NCBI GenBank assembly: GCA_965248915.1
Contig: OZ252216.1
Span: 992,001 to 1,056,000 of the forward strand
Origin: CBDFLA01 sp965248915
Lineage (GTDB): Bacteria > Pseudomonadota > Alphaproteobacteria > M2410
Length of the DNA: 64,000 nt
Reading direction: 5' to 3'
The notes under the pieces were generated by a model, which worked only from the letters and a program-made list of their open reading frames with translations, did no database searches and was not told where the DNA came from. The translations under genes and the position numbers were made by a program. The first letter of the stretch is position 1. Every line of letters starts with the position of its first letter. Below are positions 14,834 to 24,728 of the stretch, one piece after another.

Positions 14834-17580
14834 CGAACCTCTATCTCGCCCATGTTGAGGGCTTCAAGTTGCGGTCGGATGACTTCCCAATCGCCGACAA
14901 CCACCCAGGTCAAACTTTCCGGGTTTAGCGTTGAGCGCGCCGTCGACTGGACCTCTTCGAGTGTTAGGTTCTGATATCGCTGAGTAAGCGAAGCGGGGTA
15001 ATCAAAGGCGCGATCAAATGTCTTGCTGCTTAGTAGGCTCGACATGACGGCACTCGCTGTTTCGAATGAACCTGGCAATGAGCGCGTTTTGTTTTGTACC
15101 GCGCGGTCCAGTTCTGCCTGAGTGGCCGGATTGGATGCGATGTATCCTTCCAGAATCTTTTGCATCTCAAGAATCGAGGGGCCTGTCTTATCGCTCTGTA
15201 CCGGTGCATAAATGATCAGTGGTTGTGGACCACGCGTACTTGGCAGGATTGAAAAGGCATTGTAGGCCCAGCCTTTCTCTTCCCGGAGCTTCACATTGAC
15301 CCGCGAAGAAGATTCGCCGCCGAGAATACTGTTCATGGTGCCAAGTTTAACTTCATCAACCTGGGTTCCAGAAGCCGTCGGGTGGCCGGTCACGATCATA
15401 GACTGAACCGCGCCCGGTCGGTCGACAACAATCAACCTTGGTTTCTTGGCAAGTTCAATCTCTACAATATTTTTTTCGGGAGCGGTTCCTTGCGACGTCC
15501 AGCCCCCGTATGCACTTTCAAGAAGCGGCAACATCTCTTTAAGGGTCGTGTCTCCAACCACAAAGAGCGTTGCTTTCTCAGGCCGCATCCAATTTGAGCG
15601 ATAGGAAACTATGTCCTGACGCGTGATTATTTTGATCGAGGCAGCGTCGCCCGTTCCCGTAAGAGGAACACCGTAAGCATGATCATCCCCATAGATTATC
15701 GGTGGCAAAATGCGAATGGCCGCAGTGAAGGGGGAGGACTGTTCTTGTTCTAATGAAGCAAGCCATCGTATGCGCAGTTTTTCGATTTCATCTTCTGCGA
15801 ATGTCGAATTAAAGACCACGTCGTGCATAAGGTCGAGAGAACTGCGCAGGTTCATCTTCAATGCCGACAGGGAGACCGTTGACGTGTCGAGGCGTGACCT
15901 GGCACCCAATGACGCGCCGAGCGCCTCAAGCTCTTCCGCAATTTCGGTCGCGGACCGGTTCTTCGTGCCCTCATCTAGCATCGCCATTGTGAAAGACGAC
16001 AGGCCCAAGAGTCCCTTTTCGCGTCCTCCAATCGCCGTCCGGTCGGAAGAATAGCCAGCATCCAATTGCAACGTAACATTGACCACGGGGATTGTCGGTC
16101 GTGTCGCAAGAACAACGCGAACGCCGTTGCTTAATGTGGCTTCTTGCACGTCTGGAAAGCTCAACTCAGGCGCGTCCCCAACGTCCGGCATGCCAGCCGT
16201 TCGATCAACTTGGGCGGAGTGCGCCATATAGGACGGAAAGGGCATGACTTCGAGTTCGTAATACCCAGCACCCAGCCAACGTCTTGCGGCCTCTAGCACA
16301 TCCTTCGGAGTGGCTGTGTTGATCCACTCCATTTTGTCTTTGATATAGAAATGAGGATGGCCGCCATAGAGTTCGCCGCGCGCGAGAGAGGAGGCTTTGC
16401 CGTTCACGGTTTCCAGGGATCTGATGTGACCGGAATTAAATTGCGTCTTGGCGCGCGCCAACTCGTCCTTTGTGGGCCCTTTGCGCAAAAATTCAGCGAG
16501 AACGTCGTCAGCCACTGTTTTGACTTCTTCAAGGTCGGTGCCAGGCTTGCTGTCCACACTCATTTCGATGAAGCTCAAGAGTTCAGCATCCTGTAAATAT
16601 GCACTTGTCGACGTCGCAATTTCGCGCTTGTAAACGAGTTCTTGGTAGAGCCTGGAGGTCTTTCCGCTGCCCAAGATATTGAATGCGAGATCAAGCAGAG
16701 TTGAGTCTCGATCTGTAAGAGGTGGCCCAACCCAGTTTCGGCTCAGGCGTGACTGGGGAACATTATCGTACATCCGCTCATACCTGTTCTCGGTGAGCCT
16801 TGGCGCAAACATATCCCACGCGTGAAGGGGGGGGCCTGCTTCAATGTCGCCGAAGTGCTTTTCCACCAATGGTTTGGCGGTCGCTACATCCACGTCACCA
16901 GACAGTACCAAGACCGTGTTGGCGGCACCGTAATATTGTTTGAACCAAGCGTGCACATCGTCCAGAGACGCCGCTTCCAAATCTATCATTGAGCCAATTG
17001 GCGGGTGTCGATAGGGATGCCCGACGGGCAACAAACCTTCAAGTTGGTGGTAGAACATCCGGCCATAGGGTTGATTGTCCCGTTGCCTCTTTTCGTTCTT
17101 CACAACGCTGCGTTGGGCGTCGAGCTTTTCTTGGGTGATCGCGCCGAGCAAATGCCCCATGCGATCAGATTCCATCCACAAGATGCGCTCAAGCGCGGGC
17201 GTTGGAACCGTTTGATAATAGTTCGTGCGATCAAAGGAGGTCGTGCCATTGACGTTGGTGCCTCCCATCTCCTCCAAAGGCGTGAACCAATCTTTGTCGC
17301 GATGCTCAGAGCCATAGAACATGAGGTGTTCGAAGAGGTGGGCAAATCCCGTCTTACCGTTTGGTTCATTCTTGGAGCCCACGTGATACCAAATGCTCAC
17401 GGTGACAACCGGCGCCTTGCGATCCTCGTGCACGATGACACGCAACCCGTTGTCCAAAGTGATCTTCTCAAATGGGACCGAAACCTTCGGGAGATCATCG
17501 GCGGCCGAGGATGCGGGCGAAAAGTGGCTTAGCATAAAAACCGTTATGCCGGGCACGAAGACACGAGAAATAATGTTCAT
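14830..17580 (-). CDS. M16 family zinc metallopeptidase, double-length
   Basis: A 916-residue exported peptidase made of two M16 (pitrilysin-type) halves in one chain. After a signal peptide the first half has the inverted zinc motif HLFEH with the distal glutamate helix near AQRSVVKNEKRQR. The second half (from about residue 480, SNGVRVVLATRPTIPVVNVTLQLDAG) has no HxxEH and is the non-catalytic partner. Many bacteria encode the halves as two genes of about 440 residues; here they are fused. It probably degrades peptides in the periplasm. It stands alone on the minus strand. Confidence 0.92.
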   Translation of the reverse strand: MNIISRVFVPGITVFMLSHFSPASSAADDLPKVSVPFEKITLDNGLRVIVHEDRKAPVVTVSIWYHVGSKNEPNGKTGFAHLFEHLMFYGSEHRDKDWFTPLEEMGGTNVNGTTSFDRTNYYQTVPTPALERILWMESDRMGHLLGAITQEKLDAQRSVVKNEKRQRDNQPYGRMFYHQLEGLLPVGHPYRHPPIGSMIDLEAASLDDVHAWFKQYYGAANTVLVLSGDVDVATAKPLVEKHFGDIEAGPPLHAWDMFAPRLTENRYERMYDNVPQSRLSRNWVGPPLTDRDSTLLDLAFNILGSGKTSRLYQELVYKREIATSTSAYLQDAELLSFIEMSVDSKPGTDLEEVKTVADDVLAEFLRKGPTKDELARAKTQFNSGHIRSLETVNGKASSLARGELYGGHPHFYIKDKMEWINTATPKDVLEAARRWLGAGYYELEVMPFPSYMAHSAQVDRTAGMPDVGDAPELSFPDVQEATLSNGVRVVLATRPTIPVVNVTLQLDAGYSSDRTAIGGREKGLLGLSSFTMAMLDEGTKNRSATEIAEELEALGASLGARSRLDTSTVSLSALKMNLRSSLDLMHDVVFNSTFAEDEIEKLRIRWLASLEQEQSSPFTAAIRILPPIIYGDDHAYGVPLTGTGDAASIKIITRQDIVSYRSNWMRPEKATLFVVGDTTLKEMLPLLESAYGGWTSQGTAPEKNIVEIELAKKPRLIVVDRPGAVQSMIVTGHPTASGTQVDEVKLGTMNSILGGESSSRVNVKLREEKGWAYNAFSILPSTRGPQPLIIYAPVQSDKTGPSILEMQKILEGYIASNPATQAELDRAVQNKTRSLPGSFETASAVMSSLLSSKTFDRAFDYPASLTQRYQNLTLEEVQSTARSTLNPESLTWVVVGDWEVIRPQLEALNMGEIEVR

Positions 17581-17731
17581 GGGGTCTCTCGAAAATGGAA
17601 GAAATTCTCAAACTTGTTAGCTCGTGAGTTTCAATAATTTCAATGAAACGTCAAGCAAATGCGAGTATTGGCAGGAACAAGTGAGTTGCAGATGACAAAG
17701 TGTTCAAATGCATCAAGCGAGATGGTGGGCT

Positions 17732-18208
17732 TCAGTCTTTACCGACGTCACTCGGCGATAGATTCTCTTTGATTTGGCGAAGCGCTTCAAGAAACTCACT
17801 GACTTGGCCTTCATCGAGGCCAGACAGCGTCTTTGAAAAGATCCGCTCCGCAATATCACGCATCGGTGCAAGCCGATCTCTGGCGGAAGGGCGTGCGTAA
17901 ACCCGTTTCACACGACGATCACTTGGGTCCGATCGCCTTTCAACAAGTTGGCTCTCTTCCAGTCGATCGATCAGGCGCCCGACCGGTGCTTTCTCCATAC
18001 CAATGATTTCCGACAACTCCGTTTGGGTGAGGTCGTCACGTCGTAAGAGGTGTGCGAGAACACGCCATTGCGGTGCCGTGAGACCAAGTTCCGCACCTTC
18101 GCGGGCAAACTCTTTTAGCAGCAGCCAATAGACATCGTTGATAAGCCAACCGAGCTGGGCTTCCAGTGAATCGTCTGGATTGTCGTTGGTCGACTGGAGA
18201 TCTGACAT
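17732..18208 (-). CDS. MarR family transcriptional regulator
   Basis: A 158-residue winged-helix repressor. The DNA-binding part runs LTAPQWRVLAHLLRRDDLTQTELSEIIGMEKAPVGRLIDRLEE, with wing residues RRSDPSDRRVKRVY. The start at 18208 is chosen over a TTG six codons upstream. It is divergent from the RND efflux pair, and a perfect inverted repeat sits in the 90-bp gap between them, so it most likely represses that pump and itself. Confidence 0.92.
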   Translation of the reverse strand: MSDLQSTNDNPDDSLEAQLGWLINDVYWLLLKEFAREGAELGLTAPQWRVLAHLLRRDDLTQTELSEIIGMEKAPVGRLIDRLEESQLVERRSDPSDRRVKRVYARPSARDRLAPMRDIAERIFSKTLSGLDEGQVSEFLEALRQIKENLSPSDVGKD

Positions 18209-18255
18209 TGCAGCGATGTCCCCCAAAAGGTCTTGGCGATCACTTAGTTTAGATA

Positions 18256-18274
18256 TATACAGTTTCTATGTATA
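18256..18274. promoter_or_regulatory. Probable MarR operator
   Basis: TATACA-N7-TGTATA is a perfect 6+6 inverted repeat midway in the gap between marR (start 18208) and the efflux adaptor (start 18299). Size and place suit a MarR dimer site. The surrounding A/T-rich bases probably include the -10 elements of both promoters, so binding would block both. Confidence 0.6.
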
Positions 18275-18298
18275 CGAAATGAAAAGTGTAGGCAAGTC

Positions 18299-19483
18299 AT
18301 GTCACTGCGTGCCATCTGGGATCAAGGGGTAGAATTCGCCAAGGCCATTTTGGCCATGGGCGTGATGGTTCTTTTGGTGTCTTGTTCCGAGGAAACGGGT
18401 TCCAAAACCCAAAGCATTGAGAGAGGTGCGTCTTCGGAAGCGGTTCAACTTCTTCAATCCATCATTGAAAGACGCTCGCTTGTGGAGCCGGTCGTTGGAA
18501 CCGGGACGATTGCTGCCGCAAAGACAACTGATATCGGTCCTTCAGTAGAGGGGATTATCGAGGAAATTTTTGTCCATGTCGGCGATCGGGTCGAGAAAGG
18601 TCAACCTCTCTTTCAGACGAGGAGTATTGAGTACGAACTTCGCAAAGATGAGCTCTCCTATCAGCTAAAATTGGCTCTGGCTGAAAATGATAATGCCCAG
18701 TCCCAGCTCAATCGTATGCAGGACCTTAAGAAGAAGGGCGTGGTCTCTGCTGGTAAATTTGATGAGGCCTTTGCCGCCGCGGAAATTGCGTCTGCTCGAT
18801 TCGGTATCGCCGAAACGAAACTCGCCGCAGCGACACAGTCTTTTGAAGATACGCTTGTCATGGCTCCTTACAACGGCGTTATCACCCGAAAAGATGTCAA
18901 TGAAGGGCGCTTCATGTCTGTGCGGGGTTTTAGCATGCCGGGGCAATCGAGCGGTGTCGTTCAACTCATGCAAATTAATACCGTGTTTGCGATGATCCAA
19001 ATCGCGGAGGTCGACCTGCCGCGTATAAAGATCGGCACACCGGCAAAGGTCATCATCGATGGTGTCGAACGTGAATTCGAGACCGAAATCGCTGTAGTTA
19101 ACGACCTTGTGGACGTCGAGTCGAGAAGCGTTGAAATCCGTCTAGGTCTGAGGAATGACGACTACACCATAAAGCCCGGCCTGTTTGCAAAAGCAGAAAT
19201 TTATCCCGCCCCTCGGTCCATTCTTCTGGTCGAACGTCAATCCGTATTGGGGTTTGTTGGCAGCAGATATGTGCTGATCAATGAGGGGGGTGTCGCCAAG
19301 AGACGCGCCGTCGAAGTGAAAGACTTAGACGCAGAGTATTTTGAAGTCATTGATGGATTGCGCGAAGGTGAAACGATCCTGAGCGGCCCTAGACTTCGAA
19401 GGATTGATGAAGGATCCGCCGTGACAATCCAGTCCCAGCATCAGCCGATTGACGTCAGTCAGGCCAACGCAGGGCGAGGCTGA
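18299..19483 (+). CDS. RND efflux periplasmic adaptor lipoprotein (HlyD/AcrA family)
   Basis: A 394-residue membrane-fusion protein. The N-terminus has a lipobox (VLLVSC, Cys about residue 29), so it is likely anchored in the inner membrane by lipid. It then shows the biotinyl-lipoyl half-motifs IEEIFVHVGDRVEKGQPLF and DTLVMAPYNGVITRKDVNEG around an alpha-hairpin (residues about 110-170), and a beta-barrel with IKPGLFAKAEI. It bridges the RND pump to an outer-membrane channel, possibly the TolC encoded at 43124. The permease gene starts 5 bp after its stop. Control by the divergent MarR protein is likely. Confidence 0.94.
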   Translation: MSLRAIWDQGVEFAKAILAMGVMVLLVSCSEETGSKTQSIERGASSEAVQLLQSIIERRSLVEPVVGTGTIAAAKTTDIGPSVEGIIEEIFVHVGDRVEKGQPLFQTRSIEYELRKDELSYQLKLALAENDNAQSQLNRMQDLKKKGVVSAGKFDEAFAAAEIASARFGIAETKLAAATQSFEDTLVMAPYNGVITRKDVNEGRFMSVRGFSMPGQSSGVVQLMQINTVFAMIQIAEVDLPRIKIGTPAKVIIDGVEREFETEIAVVNDLVDVESRSVEIRLGLRNDDYTIKPGLFAKAEIYPAPRSILLVERQSVLGFVGSRYVLINEGGVAKRRAVEVKDLDAEYFEVIDGLREGETILSGPRLRRIDEGSAVTIQSQHQPIDVSQANAGRG

Positions 19484-19488
19484 CCGGG

Positions 19489-22400
19489 ATGTGGATTTCG
19501 GACGTCTCAATCAAGCGACCAGTCTTTGCCGTCATGTTGATTGCGGCTCTTGTGGCTCTGGGTGCTGTTGCGTCGGGTCGCATCGGTGTGGATCTTTTCC
19601 CCAGAGTTGAGTTTCCTTACGTGATGATCAACACCGCCCTTGAGGGCGCCAGTCCAGAGACCATCGAAACCGAAGTCACCGATGTTCTGGAAGAAGAGAT
19701 CAACACCATCGCAGGTCTAAGATCACTTCGATCGGAAAGTGCTGAGGGGCTTTCTCTGATCGTCGCAGAATTTGACCTTGATCTTGATGTAAACGTCAAA
19801 GCACAGGATGTACGAGACAAGGTCGCACGCGTCCTTGGGAAACTACCGCCTGAGGTAGAAAGCCCCATCATCGAAAAACTCGACCCCGACGCGTCCCCCA
19901 TTCTTTCGGTGATGATTTCAGGAGACAAAACGCCCAGCGAACTGTCCACATTTGCCAAGAGTGTTGTGAAAGATCGTATTCAACGGATCCCAGGTGTTGG
20001 GACCGTCACCCTTGTCGGCGGAAGAGAACGCGAAATCAGGATTTGGCTCGACGCTAATCGTCTAAGGGCTTATGGCGTGACAGCGGACGACGTCATCAAC
20101 GCTCTACGTCGTGAGCACGCTGATATTCCCGGTGGTCTATTGGAGTCAGCCGGAAAGCTGAGCGAGTTTGCGGTGAAAACCAAAGGGGAAGTCGAAACGG
20201 TCGCTGAGTTTGAAGACATCGTCATCATGTACCGAAGTGGTCGTCCAACCACCATCGCAGATGTCGCCCGTGTCGAGGACGGCCTCGAGGATGAGCGCAC
20301 CTATGCTGAATTCAACGGGAGGCCCGGGATTTCCCTCGATGTTCGTCGACAATCCGGTGAGAACACATTGGTTGTCGCAAACGCCGTGAAACGGGCCGTT
20401 GACGACATCAAAAAGACACTGCCGGCCGGCATGGAACTTGTCATCGCGCGCGATATTTCTGTTTTTATCGGGGAATCCGCACGTGATGTAGGTGACGACA
20501 TCATGCTTGGTGTTTTGCTCGTGGTTCTGGTCACCCTGGCTTTTCTTTTGAACCCCCGCGCGACCGTAATTGTCGCAATCGCTATGCCGACGTCCTTGAT
20601 CTCCGCTTTCTTTTTGCTCTACATCGCGGAGTTTTCGATCAACGTCCTTACGTTACTCGCACTGTCTCTCTCTGTAGGGCTGTTGGTCGATGATGCAATC
20701 GTGGTGCTTGAGAGCATTCACCGAAAGCTCGACGAAGGTCTGTCGCCTCTTGAGGCTGCTTCACAAGGTGTGCGCGAAGTTGGGGCGGCCGTGTTCTCCG
20801 GCACCATTGCCATCGTGGCTGTCTTCGTGCCGATCGCCTTCATGGAAGGCGTCATTGGCAAATTTTTCTATCAATACGGTCTCACCATTGTATTTGCAGT
20901 GATGGTGTCGCTTCTCGTCTCAATTACATTGACCCCGGCGCTTGCATCGAGATGGCTGACCAAAGAAACCAACCTGAAAGGGCCTTTGGCTCAGAAGGTG
21001 GATCGTTGGCATGAACAACTCAGCCTGAGCTACCGCAATCTTCTTGAGGTTTCTTTGCGGCATCGTTGGATTGTCGGGATCGCAGCCCTCTTTTTCGTTT
21101 CAACCGGCGTGTTCGCCGCCACAACACTTTCGTTTGGTTTTGATTCCAGAGCTGACCGTAGTGAGTTTGTTGCACAGATCGAGTTGCCGTATGGCGTCGG
21201 CATTGAGGGATCAAGACAAATCGCTCAGCGCGCTGCCGCTCAATTGAGTGAAGTGGAACATGTGCGCGGGATTTTCGTGACCATCGGAGCGGACCAAAAA
21301 AAGAAGGTCAACCTCATCGATTACTATTTGGCTTTGACGCCAAAAGCGGATCGACGGACGGACTTCACCGAAATCCAGGGTCATGTGCGAGAAAAACTCA
21401 CCGAAGCCGTGCCGGAGGCTCAAAGCATTCTGGTATCAGACATCCCCTGGTTTGGGTCAGGGGGATCTTCGAATGCGGAGATCATGTTCTCCCTAGAAGG
21501 CAGTGACATCGAACAGTTGCGAATCTATTCGGAACAAATCTTGAGAGAGCTTCGAAAGTCCAAGAATGTCGTGGATGTGGTGAGCTCTCTTGAATTGGGC
21601 AAGCCGGAGATCCAATTCCACGTGGATCGCCGAAGGGCGGGAGATTTGAGTGTCTCCACGCGCTCGATCGCAGACAGCATTCGTATCATGGTCGGCGGCG
21701 CCACAGTTGCAACGTTCCAAGACGGCGGAGATCGCTTTGACGTACGCGTCCAAATGCAAGGTGATCAACGTGCCGACTTGGCAAATCTCAACCTCATTCA
21801 AGTCCGAAATGCCGATGGGCTAGCCGTTGATCTGGCAAACGTGGCGGGCTTCGAAGTAAGAACCGGCGCGGCCCAGATTGACCGCCGCAATCGATCCAGA
21901 AATGTATCGATCAATGCCAACCTGGCGCCAGGTGTCGTCTTGGGCGATGCCACCAATGAAATTGAAGCAGTCGTGCGTGGTCTCAACCTGCCCGATGGAT
22001 ATCAAGGCGCCTTTGTCGGCAAAGCAGAGATGATGGACGAAACTATCGCCGCCATTGTGTTTGCTTTTGTCATGGCGCTGACCGCGCTCTACATGATCCT
22101 CGCCAGTCAGTTCAATAGTTTCGTTCAACCAGGAATCATCATGCTGACCGCGCCGCTCTCATTTATGGGCGCTTTTGTATTTCTCGCCTTGGCCGGTGGC
22201 GCCTTGACCCTGTTCACCCAGATCGGGCTGGTTGCCCTTATGGGCCTTGTGATGAAGAACGGTATTCTGCTTGTCGACTATGCCAACCATCTAAGGCGCG
22301 TTGACCCCGAGCTGGACGCCGTGGGGGCCATGCTTCAAGCAGCACCCGTTAGATTGCGCCCAGTATTGATGACCGCCATTTCGACCATCTCCGGCATGAT

Positions 22401-22611
22401 CCCAGTGTCTCTATCGAACAGCCAAGGGGCTGAGTTCCGCAATGCCATGGGAACCCTCGTCATTGGGGGCATGACATCTTCGACGTTCTTAACGCTCATT
22501 GTGGTGCCTGCGGCCTATTGCGCAGTAAGTGCCTGGAGTGGCCAAGCCAACAGTATTTTTGGTCGACTGAAGTCTGCCATCAAATTGCCTGTCGGGATTG
22601 GCGGTAAATAA
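19489..22611 (+). CDS. RND family efflux permease (HAE1-type)
   Basis: A 1040-residue inner-membrane proton-driven exporter of the AcrB/hydrophobe-amphiphile class. It has a first transmembrane segment (PVFAVMLIAALVALGAV), a large periplasmic porter loop, five or so helices containing LSLSVGLLVDDAIVVLESI (the proton-relay aspartates), then a second repeat with FNSFVQPGIIMLTAPLSF and LVALMGLVMKNGILLVDYAN. Length is normal. It forms an operon with the adaptor before it; no outer-membrane factor gene is adjacent. Confidence 0.95.
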   Translation: MWISDVSIKRPVFAVMLIAALVALGAVASGRIGVDLFPRVEFPYVMINTALEGASPETIETEVTDVLEEEINTIAGLRSLRSESAEGLSLIVAEFDLDLDVNVKAQDVRDKVARVLGKLPPEVESPIIEKLDPDASPILSVMISGDKTPSELSTFAKSVVKDRIQRIPGVGTVTLVGGREREIRIWLDANRLRAYGVTADDVINALRREHADIPGGLLESAGKLSEFAVKTKGEVETVAEFEDIVIMYRSGRPTTIADVARVEDGLEDERTYAEFNGRPGISLDVRRQSGENTLVVANAVKRAVDDIKKTLPAGMELVIARDISVFIGESARDVGDDIMLGVLLVVLVTLAFLLNPRATVIVAIAMPTSLISAFFLLYIAEFSINVLTLLALSLSVGLLVDDAIVVLESIHRKLDEGLSPLEAASQGVREVGAAVFSGTIAIVAVFVPIAFMEGVIGKFFYQYGLTIVFAVMVSLLVSITLTPALASRWLTKETNLKGPLAQKVDRWHEQLSLSYRNLLEVSLRHRWIVGIAALFFVSTGVFAATTLSFGFDSRADRSEFVAQIELPYGVGIEGSRQIAQRAAAQLSEVEHVRGIFVTIGADQKKKVNLIDYYLALTPKADRRTDFTEIQGHVREKLTEAVPEAQSILVSDIPWFGSGGSSNAEIMFSLEGSDIEQLRIYSEQILRELRKSKNVVDVVSSLELGKPEIQFHVDRRRAGDLSVSTRSIADSIRIMVGGATVATFQDGGDRFDVRVQMQGDQRADLANLNLIQVRNADGLAVDLANVAGFEVRTGAAQIDRRNRSRNVSINANLAPGVVLGDATNEIEAVVRGLNLPDGYQGAFVGKAEMMDETIAAIVFAFVMALTALYMILASQFNSFVQPGIIMLTAPLSFMGAFVFLALAGGALTLFTQIGLVALMGLVMKNGILLVDYANHLRRVDPELDAVGAMLQAAPVRLRPVLMTAISTISGMIPVSLSNSQGAEFRNAMGTLVIGGMTSSTFLTLIVVPAAYCAVSAWSGQANSIFGRLKSAIKLPVGIGGK

Positions 22612-22616
22612 CTCTG

Positions 22617-22640
22617 GTGGTCGACCTAAATGTCGATCAC
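22617..22640. terminator. Stem-loop between convergent RND and biotinyl-domain genes
   Basis: GTGGTCGAC and GTCGATCAC form a 9-bp stem (one G-T pair) with a 6-nt loop. It starts right after the permease stop and covers the stop of the convergent gene. No T-run follows on either strand, so its use as a terminator is uncertain. Confidence 0.3.
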
Positions 22641-22847
22641 GGCCACGACCTGCCCTTCTTCAACGGGATCGCCTTTCGAGACTAGGATCTCTTTGATCGT
22701 CCCGTCAGCCGGTGCAACGATTGGAATTTCCATCTTCATGGACTCAAGGATGATGATTGCATCGTCTTCATCAATGGCTGAGCCAGGCTTCGCCTCAATC
22801 TGCCAAACCTTGCCTTTGACCTCTGACTTAACATCCTGTGCCGCCAT
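22626..22847 (-). CDS. Small biotinyl/lipoyl-domain carrier protein
   Basis: A 73-residue free-standing biotinyl domain. The attachment motif is ILESMKMEIPI, with the modified lysine in MKM, flanked by the usual GSAIDEDDAI and DPVEEGQVVAVI turns. The start at 22847 is chosen for the GGGAGAG 9 nt upstream; longer frames would run into modC. It could serve as the biotin carrier of an acyl-CoA carboxylase encoded elsewhere, since no carboxylase subunits are near. It lies 49 bp downstream of modC on the same strand. Confidence 0.88.
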   Translation of the reverse strand: MAAQDVKSEVKGKVWQIEAKPGSAIDEDDAIIILESMKMEIPIVAPADGTIKEILVSKGDPVEEGQVVAVIDI

Positions 22848-22896
22848 GCTTGGCTCTCCCGTTGTTGAGTTTTTGTTTTGCGAGACTTTGTCAGCT

Positions 22897-24030
22897 TTAG
22901 GTGTGAGACGCAAAGTTTGGTGTTGGAGTACCAGTTACAACGGCGACTGACTTGACCATGGCCCAAAGGGATTGGCCGGTCTTTATCTCCAGGCGCGCCG
23001 CTGATTTGCGGGTAATGCGAGCCCAAACTTCGACCCCACCTTCGTGCCGCAGTCTGACGTCCACATGGCCAATAGTTGGCTCGCAAATCTCTTGAACATC
23101 TCCAAAGAACTGGTTGATAATGCTGGTATTCTCAGATTGTTGGAGGGAGAGGGCGATGTCACTGGCGCGCAGTTTGAGGCGTACCGTCGAGCCAATCGGG
23201 CGCTCAATCGCTGGCACCCAAAGTGAGAGGCCATGACCATGCAGCCGCGTCAAACCAAATGTCATGTCCTGTTCGCTGAGCCGCGTTGATAGGATGGTTT
23301 GGGGCGTCCCGGCAGGGTCGATATCTGTGAGGCCAAAGTGATCTCTCAACTCAGCCCGATTGAGTACGTCATCCACGGTTCCAACAGCCACCTGTGTGCC
23401 TTGATCGAGCAAGACGACTCGGTCGCCGAGCCTCACCACTTCATCGAGACTGTGGCTCACATAGACAATCGGGATCGCGAACTCGTCCTTCAACATTTCA
23501 ACAAAGGGAAGGATCTCTTGCCGACGAAGTGGGTCAAGGCTTGCCAAAGGTTCATCCATGAGAATCAGTTGAGGACTAGACATTAGTGCCCGTCCAATGG
23601 CCACACGTTGCTGTTCGCCGCCAGAAAGACGGTGAGTTGATCGCTCAAGCAGGGGCTCAATGCCCAAGACGTCGATCACATCATCAAAGGAGATGCGTCT
23701 CTCCTCAGTCTTGAGCAACCGCTCACCGAAACGTAGGTTCTCGTTGACATTGAGGTGGGGAAACAGCCTGCCGCTTTGGAACACGTATCCGACCTTGCGT
23801 TTCTCAGGAGGCAGGTCAATCGTAGCATCATAGTGGAAGAGTGTTTCACCCCCCAACTTGATGCTGCCGCCCGAGGGCCTCTCCAGTCCGGCAATGGTAT
23901 CGAGAAGCATTGTTTTGCCGGAGCCCGAGGGCCCAAACACAACAGTAATGTCTTTATCGCTGGAGAACTTGGCGGCCAAAGCGAAGTCTCCAACGCGTCG
24001 TTCAATATCGACTTGGAGCGAACCGGTCAT
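22897..24030 (-). CDS. modC: Molybdate ABC transporter ATP-binding protein ModC
   Basis: A 377-residue ATPase with Walker A GPSGSGKTMLL, signature LSGGEQQRVAIGRAL, Walker B LILMDEPLASLD and the switch histidine in VSHSLDE. The last 100 residues form a TOBE/Mop-type regulatory domain (VRLKLRASDIALSL, RITRKSAARLEIKTGQSLWAMVKSVAV), which senses oxyanion. It overlaps modB by ATGA and powers molybdate import, matching the molybdenum-enzyme maturation genes at 4326-7594. Confidence 0.94.
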   Translation of the reverse strand: MTGSLQVDIERRVGDFALAAKFSSDKDITVVFGPSGSGKTMLLDTIAGLERPSGGSIKLGGETLFHYDATIDLPPEKRKVGYVFQSGRLFPHLNVNENLRFGERLLKTEERRISFDDVIDVLGIEPLLERSTHRLSGGEQQRVAIGRALMSSPQLILMDEPLASLDPLRRQEILPFVEMLKDEFAIPIVYVSHSLDEVVRLGDRVVLLDQGTQVAVGTVDDVLNRAELRDHFGLTDIDPAGTPQTILSTRLSEQDMTFGLTRLHGHGLSLWVPAIERPIGSTVRLKLRASDIALSLQQSENTSIINQFFGDVQEICEPTIGHVDVRLRHEGGVEVWARITRKSAARLEIKTGQSLWAMVKSVAVVTGTPTPNFASHT

Positions 24031-24728
24031 GGGCTTTCTCCATATATTCTTTGTCTTACACGCTTGGCCAACAGCTCCGAAGCCACCAAAGCAGAAATTG
24101 CGATGACAATAGCGATGATAGCAAGCCGCATCGCAGCCGCTTCACCGCCTGGCGTTTGATGAGCGGTGTAAAGCGCGGTCGGGAGTGTTTGTGTGACACC
24201 ACGAATATTTCCAACGAAAGTGATTGTCGCACCAAATTCGCCCAAGGCCCGGGCAAAACCAAGAACGACACCGGCAATGAGACCGGGCGTCATCAAGGGA
24301 AGTGTGATCGATCGGAACGTTTGAACGCGTCCGGCCCCAAGTGTGCGAGAGGCGCGTTCGAGTTTTGGGTCAATGGCTTCGATAGAAAGTCGGATGGACC
24401 GAACCATGAGCGGAAAGCTCATAACGGACGCGGCAATCGCGGCACCCACCCAAGTGAAGGCTAGGCTCACGCCAAATGTCGAGTAAAGCCAACCTCCAAC
24501 AACCCCATTTCGACCCAACCCAACAAGGAGAAGGTATCCAACCGCAACCGGGGGAAGCACGAGCGGTAGGTGCACCAAACTATCAACGAGTGTTTTGCCC
24601 CAAAATTGACGTCGCGCCAACAGCCATGCCATGGCGATTGCAATGGGAAGGCTGAATAGAGTGCTGATCACGGAAACTCTGAGGGAGAGTGAGATCGCTT
24701 CAATCTCAATTGGTGTCAGTCCCATCAT
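24027..24728 (-). CDS. modB: Molybdate ABC transporter permease ModB
   Basis: A 233-residue inner-membrane permease with five or six hydrophobic segments. The ATPase-contact EAA-like loop ASRTLGAGRVQTFRSITLPLMTPG and the following GVVLGFARALGEFGATITFVGN are typical of ModB. It overlaps modA upstream and modC downstream by 4 nt each. Confidence 0.94.
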   Translation of the reverse strand: MMGLTPIEIEAISLSLRVSVISTLFSLPIAIAMAWLLARRQFWGKTLVDSLVHLPLVLPPVAVGYLLLVGLGRNGVVGGWLYSTFGVSLAFTWVGAAIAASVMSFPLMVRSIRLSIEAIDPKLERASRTLGAGRVQTFRSITLPLMTPGLIAGVVLGFARALGEFGATITFVGNIRGVTQTLPTALYTAHQTPGGEAAAMRLAIIAIVIAISALVASELLAKRVRQRIYGESP

